Shown here piece by piece: positions 10,415 through 20,163 of a stretch of DNA of 64,000 bases. The DNA lies in the NCBI RefSeq assembly GCF_947507565.1, contig NC_089184.1, positions 2,418,001-2,482,000 on the forward strand, written 5' to 3'. Each line of letters begins with the position of its first letter. Position 1 is the first letter of the stretch. A model generated the notes under the pieces. The model saw nothing but the letters and a program-made list of their open reading frames with translations, did no database searches and was not told the origin of the DNA. The DNA is from Oscarella lobularis. Its lineage: Eukaryota > Porifera > Homoscleromorpha > Homosclerophorida > Oscarellidae. The translations under genes were made by a program, and so were the position numbers.

Positions 10415-13400
10415 TCAATCCGCTAAGTCTTTGTATTCCTCTTCAATGAGTCTCCTGCTGATGTGCGATCTTTCACATGCCTTCAAAACTCGGCCAACGG
10501 TCGCACATTTTCCGCGTCTGCTCGCCCACAACTCTAAAACCCTCTGCAAGCACACCCTACTCGAATCGCTTGCTTTTTTGATGTCTATAAAGTCGCACGT
10601 GTCAAGCAACTCGCAGCAGATGTTCCCCCACTCAACGCGACAAACAGATGCAACGGCTTTGATGAGCGACTTCGAAACTTTCTCCTGGTCGTCTGGAAAC
10701 CGTACTCCGTCATCATCTTCACGAAAAACGGGAAACAATAGATCTCTGACCTGACACAAGGAAAGGTACCGTCTCTGCCTCTCTCAGCTCTAATACGCGC
10801 ATCTGGAAGCAGTCTTGCAAAGTCTCTTTCCACGTTGTAGATGGCTACATCTTCATTGTGCTCCTGTAAGTCTTCAGTAGACAGATAGCACCACTCCATG
10901 GGAGTGCCAGGAGATCGTTCGTCTCTGACAACTTCAATGGCCTCTATGACTTTTGTTAGCGTTGTTTCGGCGGCTATATGATCACCTTCACAGCAGCGGA
11001 CAACAACGTCGATTGACTTCCTGATGGCAGTCATCTCGACGAGGCACTCCGTTGTGTGACAGTCGCCGTCTGACTCCAACTTCAAACCATCTTTCCACAG
11101 CAAAATACAGTAGCCAGACAGAACAGAACACCGGCTTTGCAAGACAGAAAACACCGGTGGAGGAACGATGTCGGTGACCACGTTCCTCACCCGATATTTA
11201 CGGCCTCGATAGAAGGAGAATTCGGGCTTTTTCTTCCAGACGCCACTCGGTTTCATCTCCTTGATTAAAGACGGAATGTAGTAGACGTTTTCTTCTTCTT
11301 GAACTTGGCAGCACAGACCAAGATCAAGCATTACGGTGATTGCTTCGTCGATGCCAAAATTTGCCCTCGGCTTTCCTTCCAATGCTTGCTTCTCTCCGAA
11401 TCGATTCAGTGCCTTTTCGATTTGGGATTTTGTAGCTTTACCCGAATCAGTTGTAACAGCAGTGATAGGAAAGACGTCAGGAGGAGAGAGGAGAGGGCCA
11501 ATCAAATTGGTGACTAGTATTGAAGGACGAAGACAAACCAGTTCCAGATCGAAGAAATACTAAAAAAAAAATTCGTTTGCACTAATGCAAAAGTGTCGCA
11601 GAAACTTACAGAACCAGTGTTATGTAAGTAAGAAGCCAGTCTTGTGACAGATAGCTCGTTTGGAAGCGGACGCTCCAGACTGTCTGTGAGCAAAGCCAAA
11701 AACTCTTCTTTGTTTAGAAGTCGAGTCGAGACTGCCTGGTGGTTCAGATTGGAAAAGATTATGTACTTTATACGCTCGCAGACTTTAGGAACTACTTCAG
11801 AATTCTAAAAGAGGTGTTCAGGTAATAGAGAAGACGTAAGAGACGTCAATTTTTATTCCCACCTGAACACATTTCTCTCGAACATCTTTAAGTCGACGAC
11901 GGAAGTCGTCCATGGCACTTGAGTAGGGCCTATTGCAGTCAAACTCTGCAACGAGAGCGCTTTCGAAAATTCCTCTAAATGCATCGATTGCGTCATCGAT
12001 TCCCCATTTCAAATCTCGAGAAGGCGTCAAATCGTCATTGCTTTCACAATCGCTAGTTCGCTTGTTTCCGACCGTTACCAGGGTTACCTTACCCGATTTC
12101 ATCAATATTATTCTACGAGCTGACTTAACAAATGTTAAGGATTCCTCTGCCTCTTCATAAATCTCTTGTCTGGTTTTCTTAGCGCCGTTTTCGTGGCACA
12201 AATCGACGACGAGAACAAAAACCGAGAGCGAGTAGTTGAAGAAAATAGCATGAGCAACCCGGAAAGATATTTGCCCACCGAAATCCCACAGAGACGACAA
12301 ACCGACTCCGATGACATTGGCGTTGTGAACATCGACACCTGCTGTTCTGTCGTCTGGGTCGATGCTCTTTACTTTTCTGCGGAGCGAATTCACAAGCGTC
12401 GTTTTGCCTGCCTTCGGTTTCCCTACAAAACTAAATTGAACCCAAGCTGGTTTGACCTTCTCTTTGTTAAGACGGGAGTGAGTGCTCGTGATCTAAATAC
12501 GGAGCCAATTTTTCGAATCATGAATTAGCGAGGCTCCGCGCTATACGTATTTAGACCGAAGAAATATGGCTGCTTCTCCTTTAGCTACTTCATGTGGCAA
12601 CTGTCTTTTCTACGCCAAGAATAGGCGTTGAAAATGCTCTTAATAAAATAATGTTGCAGCAAATAAAATTGTCCACTTTACCTCGTTCGTGTGTTCAACT
12701 GACAGACCATGCTCGATCAGGTATTCGAGCATTTCAATGCGATCATCAAGATCATTATTGAGAGCACTTAGGGAGTGAAGCAAAGACGATCCATCCTAGA
12801 AGAACAATTATCAATAAGTGGCATTAGAACTTCGGTTAACCTTTTTAGTGACTTCAGTATTTGCACCGCAGTGATCAACAAGACACTGGAGATTCGCCAA
12901 GTTGCAGCAATAGAATATGGAAGTCTTTCCTTTCTAGAGTTTAATCGATCAACACAATATGGAGCAGAAGTGTCTGTTTCAACTGGCATGCTTAATTAAA
13001 TCACACAAACGAATACTTTCCCCTTAACTCCACACTAAAGCGAAAAACGATTATCTTCCCTAGCTTTAAAAATTCCTCAATTAAGTAACTTTCGGTCAGC
13101 TCAAATGCAACTATCTCGTGACCACTTGTAACATACATCTATCACTGTCTGTGATCACTTATCAGGGAATTGGTCTAAAGTTTGGACACACCGTAACTGC
13201 TCATTTAACAACATGCATGTGACAAATTAAATTACCTACTTCATTACGTTCTTCGACGTTTGCTCCCTCGTCAAATAAAGCTTTTATTGATTTCTCAGAG
13301 CCAAACCAACAGGACAAGTGTAAACAGTTGGACGTCTCAGGAAGAATAACTTTTTCCAAAACAAACGAGTCGAATACTGATTTGCCGAATGTCTCAGGAA

Positions 13401-14772
13401 CAACAAATGCCTTCGCGTAATGATACAAGAAACAAAACACCGATTCCCTTTGACATGGGAATCTCTAAAGAACCATGAGGTAGGCAAATATCATCATGAG
13501 TTGGCAAGAATAACTAAACTCTTCTGAAGAAAGGTAATTGAGGAAGAGTGAGGCTTAGGTTTGCCATTTCTTGTGCTATTTCAACACCGCGCCACACAGC
13601 TTGCAAAACCAACGTACTTCCTATCTAAGGAGAACCGTAAGCAAAACAAAAAAACTTGATAGAAAATTACTTTTATTGTTTCCCCCAAATCTTTCAAAAT
13701 TTTAGCAAGTCGAAAATTTTTACTTAAAAAAGCCAATAGAAGAGGTGTGGAGTAACCCTAAAACCAATTAATGTTAGTTAATTTGATCACTGCGAAGAAA
13801 CAAGAACAGTGTGACAACCTCCAGTGATGCCAAAATAAATCCCTTTTTCCTACAAATCTTAAGAAGATAATTTAATAAGATAACTTTATCTCTTTCCGTC
13901 TTTCGAACAGAGCAACACAAAATGAAAAGAGCTTGTAACTAACACAAAATAACTAATATGATGAAAATGGAGTATAACTTTCCTACATGAAAAATCGGCG
14001 ACTATTCGAACTTAAATTGACTTATTAGAAACTCAATGACGTCTTGATGTACACCAAGCACAGCTCATAAAATCTAAACAAAGAGGAGGAGATTTTAGTC
14101 CCTAGTCAGTTCTTCGGGATTCTTCTAGTGAGCAATAATGAGATAGAATCCCGGAATATGATACGCACGATTTGGGGACTTTGCCAAAGCACGCCCAAAA
14201 ATCCGGCTTTACCAAAGAGTACAAAAGCAAGCTTCACCATTTTCATTCCTCCACAACAAGCAAATGAAAAGAGGAATAGCTGAAAAATTATTATTTAAAA
14301 ATTTTTCTTCGATCCGTTCATCAAGCGGCCACTTCATATTCAGTAATACCAATTCTAGGAGAAAGCTACTATAGTGTGACTCTTTTTACCTAACCATAAA
14401 GATATAGGTACTGAGAGGAAAGCAATGCAGTATGTATATATTAATAATATAGCAGCGTCCAAAGCGCTGTTACGATGGTGTAGAAGTGAAGAAGTGACTG
14501 CTTCGTTTGAACGTAAAGTACCTGGTCTTCGAGACTGACTTCTGTATTGGCTGCCACTCTTATAGCGATTTTCTCATGTCCGTTTGCTAGACACCAAAAG
14601 AGAGGAGTCCAGGACTAAAAAATCATAAATTCTTAGATACGGAAAAAGAAAAGAGAAACTTTACAGGAACCTTGCATCCTTTTGCTTTTTGAAGAAGCAG
14701 ATAATCAACAAGCTCCTCGTCTCCAATGGCACAAGCAATATCTATCGAATATAGAATCGTATGACATTGACT
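10415..14772 (-). CDS. Ankyrin - Roc - COR - Death (ROCO family) protein, 5' end not found
   Basis: From the 5' side, phase-0 exons encode ankyrin-like units near 14772-14660, 14618-14525, 13930-13820, 13758-13671, 13620-13520, 13470-13230, 12934-12841 and 12796-12683. A 630-bp exon (12492-11863) encodes the Roc GTPase with P-loop GKPKAGKT and switch-region WDFGGQ. The usual NKxD motif reads NKRT. COR follows in 11804-11610 and from 11559 onward (LHNTGS, YFFDLELVCLRPSILV). A Death domain closes the protein at about 10670-10415 (WGNICCELLDTC). This order matches the non-kinase part of DAPK1-type ROCO proteins, which act in apoptosis and stress signalling. The COR-to-Death link needs an intron of 26 or 53 bp, or a frameshift, near 10745-10815. 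One ankyrin-like stretch near 14030-14070 looks decayed. Confidence 0.78.
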
Positions 14773-15291
14773 CTAGGCACAGATAAAAATAAAATATTAA
14801 AAACAGTAAACGCTTATGAGCCGACCACCGCAGTTGTACGGGGTGGCAAACGCAGTTTGCGAGCCCGTATAACGGCGAGGGAGGCTCTCTCAAACGTGAT
14901 CTCAAGGCCGGAAGTGTCTGTATGTCCGGTTGTATGTCTGTTCGGTACAGTATTGTTACGTCACATAGGAAAACCCTTACTTTGTAAAGCGCATGGGCGA
15001 AATGGATCCCAAAACGGTGACCCGAAAAAGGCGATTTACGGCGCGAATAGAGCGTTTTTTCTTTGATAAACGGATAAAACACTTAGAAACCTCTGTAACA
15101 AATTGTTCGGTGGCATTTTCCGTTTCGTAAATGCTCTTAGAAGGCGAAACGATGGTTTTGATTGTCACGCTCTAACGTCACAATCATAAACGTACATCCG
15201 CATGTAAAAATAGATACATGTGACGCTACACGGACGAAAAGCACATACTGTAGAACATGTGACGCGATACGGAAGCACACAGAACTTCATG
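14773..15291. other. Intergenic, possible repeat with tandem TGTATGTC motifs
   Basis: Near 14917-14945 the sequence has back-to-back GTCTGTATGTCCGGTTGTAT and GTCTGTTCGGT motifs, which look like transposon or microsatellite-derived DNA. Open frames here lack recognisable domains. The missing 5' exons of the ROCO gene may lie here but could not be identified. Confidence 0.35.
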
Positions 15292-15317
15292 GACCGATAT
15301 CGCTCGAACATCAACAT

Positions 15318-16340
15318 AGCAAAAGATCATGGCCGTATGACACGTTGCAGGCAACGTGTCATACGGAGCGTTGCTTAATTCGTTGCATACGGTCTTGACA
15401 CGCTACGTCACAACGAAAGCCCGCCCCTTATTAACCAATTACCTGGGCACGTTTTCAGGAGCGTGCTTCTGGAATCCGCCCTAATTGGCATCACGCGAGC
15501 CACCTTTTCAAATAATAATATATTTTTATTATTTACAAATTGCTATTTACAGCCATAGCGACTAAGAATCCTGATTCTTCGTGCACTACAAAAAATCCTA
15601 ACACTATAAAAATACAGGAATGCACTGTAAAAAGTTCTAACCTTTAGCTAAACTAAGTACGCTGCTTACCTCTACGAAAATGGAAATGCTAAAGAAAAAA
15701 AGAATTAGTCTTCCCCACCGTGCCCATCTTACTTTTCCTGTCACTGGCCCAGTGATCCCTGCATTTCGACCTTTCTAGCTGCCACAGCAATGCATTTACC
15801 TACAGATAATACGCTGAAAGTGGCTCCCAAGGTCATACCGTTGCTTTTTGCGTCGTATTCCACGCCGAATAACGCCACGGGTTCCTCGAAACGTGCTATC
15901 TAGAACGAAAGAAGCACTTTTCGAGCCGGTAGCTTCTTAGCGACGCTGTAGAGCGAAATTAGGACGCTGTATGGCTTACCTCGACCGCGGAAAGTGGGCC
16001 GAAAAGACCGTCGTCGCCTCGCCGTCGTTACAGCATTGCTAAAAAACCAGTTTCAAGTTAGTTACTTCGCGTCGGTTATCTACGTCTTCTAATCAGTTGG
16101 ACGATCTGTTCGCGTTCCGTACACAAACTTGGCGACCGTTGACCGTTTGAATAGCGTCTACGCGCCTGCAGTAAAGAACGCTGCGCGTGCGCGAGCACAA
16201 CCCTCGTTGCCGGCCCGACCCCTCGACATAACCTAATTAATCTAGTTAGGCGTACAGACCCAACCTCCTTGACACGCTAAAGTCCCGGTCAGTCTGTGCA
16301 ACGTTGCAGGCAACGTTGCACAGACTGATGATCTTTTGCT
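15318..16340. mobile_element. 1.0 kb segment bounded by inverted repeats and two related palindromes
   Basis: ATAGCAAAAGATCAT at 15318-15332 has its exact inverse ATGATCTTTTGCTAT at about 16326-16340. Just inside each lies a near-perfect palindrome, about 15335-15366 and about 16290-16325, and both are centred on CGTTGCAGGCAACG. Outside, ATGGACCGAT...CGCTCGAA occurs in direct orientation on both sides. The right end abuts the first ATG of the Helitron ORF. It could be a Helitron terminal structure or an independent inverted-repeat element inserted at the Helitron 5' end. Confidence 0.5.
15741..15899 (-). other. Unassigned 52-codon open exon-like stretch
   Basis: A frame preceded by a splice-acceptor-like TTCTAG reads with regular amino-acid composition (for example VALFGVEYDAKSNG) to a stop at 15741-15743. 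No upstream exon with a matching phase was found. It may be the last exon or a captured gene fragment inside the surrounding element. I do not recognise the protein. Confidence 0.25.
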
Positions 16341-17993
16341 ATGAATGGACCGATCGCTCGAAGAGCGATCGTAGAGATCGCGATCCTCGAGCACGATCGC
16401 TCCTTGAACAAAGAGTGGGATCGAATGAACACCAGCTCACTCGATCGCCGCCTCACTGTAGCAACTACTGTTCCACTGGCAACACCGCATTGTGACGTCA
16501 CACAGCATCTCGCAATGAATGACAGCGGCTTTTCTCTTCTCTCCGGTGATTATACCAGCAAAACGATCGCTTCGCGAACTGCGAACGATCGCGTGGGCTT
16601 GATCCCGCTCCGCGTTTATGATGCGGTTGCGGTAGAATCACCTCACGGAATGATATCGGTCGTCGCGCCCACTTTGAGTGAGCACGCGCCGATTTTTTCA
16701 GCGTATTCGTCAAATGATGAGTGCGTCTCTTCAAAGCGGCAAGCTTTGCTGCCGCTTACGAATGAAAAGTGGTGCAAAGACGAAGGCACCTCAGGGGAAT
16801 ACCCCTCATCAAGACAAAGGCTCAATCAGTCTGACGCACAGAAAGAGAAAGAAAAACGCGATTCTCTCTTTAGAATGCGCCGAAAAAGGTCCTCCGAAAA
16901 TGCCGAGGAGAAGTTGGCTCGCAGAAGGAAGGACGTCAAAAGCCACCATGCAGCTAGAAGTGCAGAAACTCCAGAACACCGCCGAGAGCGTCTGTCGAGT
17001 AACGCTGCTCGAAATTCCGTCCAAAGAGATAGTGAAACGCCTGAAGAACGCAAAGGGCGTCTGTCACGTGTCGCTATGGGCAAGTCTCTCCGAAAAGATA
17101 ATGAAACGCCTGAAGAGCGCAAAGAGCGTCTGTCAAGTGACGCTATGGGCAAGTCTCTCCGAAGACATAATGAAACGCCAGAAGAACGCCAAAAACGCCT
17201 TTTAGCTAATGCCAAGCGCAACTCAGCTAAAAGACGAGAAGAGACTGCGGATGAAAAGCAATTTCGAAACGATATGGAAGCGCAAAGAAAGCGACGAAAG
17301 AGGCAGGAAGCTGCTCTTCGCGAAAAATCAGGTGAAATGGGCGAGGAAAGGGTCCCATTTTGGAGACAGTGGGCGACGCAAGATGAAATTGCATCTGCAC
17401 ATTATCCTCGCCTAGACACATTTCACAAACGCATGGAAGGTCTAACCTTCCATACGTGTGTTTCGTGCGAGGAGTCGTGGCCTACTTTAGACATAAGGTA
17501 CAGCACACAAATGTGCAAGCAGTGCACAACTGACCAAGGAAACGGTTGTGTAGGCCTTCTTACATTCGACAACAACATGAATCCTGGGCGTGTTCCACCG
17601 CCTCTTAAGGATTTATCAGTTGTCGAAGAAATGCTCATAGCGCAAATAACACCAATGAGGCACATTTTCAGATTGCCGGCCGGAAGGCAATTTGGATACC
17701 GTGGTCACGTGCTAAATTTGCCCCAAAATGTGCAGTCGGTGTTGACCCGTCTGCCGAGAACAAAGAGTAATTTGGGTATGGTCGTTGTTCGCCAGACGCG
17801 CACTTCCGGCAAGGTGAATGACTTCCGCGTAAGGCGACAACGAGTTCTCGAGGCACTCGTAAACTTGAAACAAAACAACAAGTATTACGAGAACATAGAA
17901 ATAGATTCCGAGGCATTAGAAGCTCTTCCTGAAGATGGAGAACTTGAAGATCTCCACGTGATTAGAGCGAATAATGACGATGCCTCCTTTTGA
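16341..17993 (+). CDS. Helitron ORF, N-terminal part (charged repeats, zinc finger)
   Basis: 550 aa. Residues about 180-300 consist of near-repeats of ETPEERKERLSS-type units, a lysine/arginine/glutamate-rich region seen at the N-terminus of animal Helitron proteins. A four-cysteine finger follows (CVSCEESWP ... CKQC). Next is a segment typical of Helitron proteins just before the Rep region (NMNPGRVPPPLKDLSVVEEM, then FGYRGHVLNLPQNVQSVLTR). The frame ends at a TGA just after a run of four T; the downstream frame continues the same protein. The ATG at 16341 directly abuts an inverted repeat, so the native start is uncertain. Confidence 0.8.
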   Translation: MNGPIARRAIVEIAILEHDRSLNKEWDRMNTSSLDRRLTVATTVPLATPHCDVTQHLAMNDSGFSLLSGDYTSKTIASRTANDRVGLIPLRVYDAVAVESPHGMISVVAPTLSEHAPIFSAYSSNDECVSSKRQALLPLTNEKWCKDEGTSGEYPSSRQRLNQSDAQKEKEKRDSLFRMRRKRSSENAEEKLARRRKDVKSHHAARSAETPEHRRERLSSNAARNSVQRDSETPEERKGRLSRVAMGKSLRKDNETPEERKERLSSDAMGKSLRRHNETPEERQKRLLANAKRNSAKRREETADEKQFRNDMEAQRKRRKRQEAALREKSGEMGEERVPFWRQWATQDEIASAHYPRLDTFHKRMEGLTFHTCVSCEESWPTLDIRYSTQMCKQCTTDQGNGCVGLLTFDNNMNPGRVPPPLKDLSVVEEMLIAQITPMRHIFRLPAGRQFGYRGHVLNLPQNVQSVLTRLPRTKSNLGMVVVRQTRTSGKVNDFRVRRQRVLEALVNLKQNNKYYENIEIDSEALEALPEDGELEDLHVIRANNDDASF

Positions 17994-20163
17994 AGATATT
18001 TCTCCTGTTGGTGCTAATGCTGACGAGGCAAAAGAACAAAAAGACACGAATGAAGACGAGGACGATGAAGTCCGCTTTTCGCATTCTTTCTTGCCTTCCG
18101 CAGCATTAAACCTAACAGAAAGACAAAAGCTTGATAAATTTATCGACACTCTTGGAAACAAGTCTGCCGATGAACAAGCTGAAGAAAAAGGAAAGGAAAA
18201 TGGTGATCAGCAGGACCATATGAGCTGGCCCACTTACGGTAGTAATCCTATTAGTGAGTTTACGACGGAAGGCTACTTTACGCAAGCCTTTCCGGCGTTA
18301 TTTCCAACGGGAGCAGGAGACTTCCGTAGTCCCCGATTAAGGTCTGTTACGTTGGGCGAATACCTCAAACACATAATGCGGTACAAAGACGGGCGTTTTG
18401 CTCGGCATCCGCGTTTTAGGTATTTTGCTCTGAATACCATGATGAGGTGGCGGACGTTAGAAACAGCTCGGGTTTTTGTCAAACAAAATCCGAGCGATGC
18501 AGCCCTCACCGTTGAGGAACTCCGAGAGATAACAGATAATTATCCTTATCCTCATTTTGCTAATAAAGTTGTCCACTTTGGCAAAAGTCTGCACGGTACA
18601 AAACAGTACGGGAACATGCAGAAGAAAAATCTTTTTGCCATGATGGAAAAGCTCGGTTCGCCAAGCTGCTTTTTTACTTTGAGCGCAGCTGATTTGCATT
18701 GGCCCGAGTTTTTCAATTTGGCAGCGCATTATAGTCCGGATAAAACGGCAGAAGAATTGCATGCAGAGTATAGAGATCGAAACGAAACTCTGAACAGCAA
18801 TCCCATGCTAGCCGATTGGCTATTTACTAAACGAGCCACTGACTATTTGCATAATATTATGGCAAACGTCTACTGCTTTACAGACTATTGGGCTCGCATA
18901 GAATACCAGCATCGTGGCAGTGCTCACATGCACGGCGTCGGTTGGATTCGGGATGCTCCTGATTGCGAAGAGATAACTCGTCGCATAAAGGATTACCCCG
19001 AGTTTCAACTTGGCAAAGACGATGAACCAAACGAAGAGAGAATGAAAGAGATTCTAAGGGAAGAAGGCCAAGAAATTGTCGACTTTGCCGATTGGCTTGT
19101 GTCGACAATGAATCCTTCTTTCGACGAAGAAGGCAAAGGAGAAATGCCGCAAACAAAGAAAGGCAATCATCCGTGCCATGAAAAGTGGGCCGACATTAGC
19201 GATCATGACGCTGATTACAAGCGCCTGATAGCCACTGTTGAGCGCCACACAGAGTGCAAGCAAGCGACTTGCCTTAAAACAAATTTAATTGGAGAGTCCG
19301 TGTGTCGTTTCGGGTTTCCAAAAACGCTGAGAAAAGAAACGACACTGGAAATTTCTCCTTTCGGAAAGCCGGAGCAACATACCGAGGCGGAGATAGAACA
19401 CAAGCGCAACGATCCTCGCGTAAACAGTCACAATCGCTTCCAGCTGGAAGGTTGGCGAGCGAATGTTGACATGCAAGTTATCGTCAGCCCATACGCTGTC
19501 GGTAAGTATATCGCAAAATACGCAACAAAAAGCGAGCCGCAATCAGCAACGCTGAAGGAAACGTTTAAGATGATTACAGAGACAATGTCAATGGCTGATC
19601 CGGCTCGAAAGGTCGTTTCCAAATTGCTTATGAAAACCGTTGGCGAGCGCGACTATTCAGCACAGGAAACTTGCCATCTAATTATGGGCGAAAAGCTGGT
19701 GACGTCTACTCGCGAATTCAAAACGCTCTTTTTAGAGAATAAGCGGGAAGTCGATCCGGCTGCAAAGCCAGAGCAAACTGCAACGCTTCCAACAGTAATA
19801 GAAGAGTACATGAGACGTCCGGTAGAAATTGAAGACGTTTGTCTACTGGACTACGTCTCTGACTACTATATAAACGCAAAGGGTAAAACAGTGCGCAGAC
19901 ACAAGTCTGTAGTCGTTCGTGTAGCCCCGCGAATCCTTTGCAATAAGTCAAACAAGGAACAGTACGAAAAGTACTGTTACTATCAGTTGATGAAATTCAA
20001 ACCTTTTCGTAAGCTGGACCATTTGACTATTGAATTTAAGAAGAGAAAGCAGAGAATGAGATCATCGATACAGACGGTGAAACCATTCCTCTGCCTTCCA
20101 CAAAAGCTTTCAAAAAGTTTATTCGAACGGCCAGCAAGAAGTTGGTCAATAGAATTGAACTGA
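17974..20163 (+). CDS. Helitron ORF, Rep/HUH endonuclease part
   Basis: 729 aa in the +1 frame relative to the previous ORF. It contains the Helitron-like N domain and a Rep nuclease with the HUH motif QHRGSAHMHGV (His318 and His320). The two-tyrosine active site is visible as KYIAKYATK (Tyr512 and Tyr516). HUH nucleases nick one strand and form a 5'-phosphotyrosine link during rolling-circle transposition. The last roughly 40 residues are out of frame: similarity to the helicase linker moves to the other frame near 20040. The ATG at 17974 is probably not a real initiator, because the frame is open from just upstream and continues the N-terminal protein. Confidence 0.85.
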   Translation: MTMPPFEDISPVGANADEAKEQKDTNEDEDDEVRFSHSFLPSAALNLTERQKLDKFIDTLGNKSADEQAEEKGKENGDQQDHMSWPTYGSNPISEFTTEGYFTQAFPALFPTGAGDFRSPRLRSVTLGEYLKHIMRYKDGRFARHPRFRYFALNTMMRWRTLETARVFVKQNPSDAALTVEELREITDNYPYPHFANKVVHFGKSLHGTKQYGNMQKKNLFAMMEKLGSPSCFFTLSAADLHWPEFFNLAAHYSPDKTAEELHAEYRDRNETLNSNPMLADWLFTKRATDYLHNIMANVYCFTDYWARIEYQHRGSAHMHGVGWIRDAPDCEEITRRIKDYPEFQLGKDDEPNEERMKEILREEGQEIVDFADWLVSTMNPSFDEEGKGEMPQTKKGNHPCHEKWADISDHDADYKRLIATVERHTECKQATCLKTNLIGESVCRFGFPKTLRKETTLEISPFGKPEQHTEAEIEHKRNDPRVNSHNRFQLEGWRANVDMQVIVSPYAVGKYIAKYATKSEPQSATLKETFKMITETMSMADPARKVVSKLLMKTVGERDYSAQETCHLIMGEKLVTSTREFKTLFLENKREVDPAAKPEQTATLPTVIEEYMRRPVEIEDVCLLDYVSDYYINAKGKTVRRHKSVVVRVAPRILCNKSNKEQYEKYCYYQLMKFKPFRKLDHLTIEFKKRKQRMRSSIQTVKPFLCLPQKLSKSLFERPARSWSIELN

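Noticed and set aside
14705-15082. 125-codon minus-strand frame
   Set aside because: It overlaps a clear ankyrin exon in a different frame and includes repeat-like TGTATGTC motifs. It is a shadow frame.
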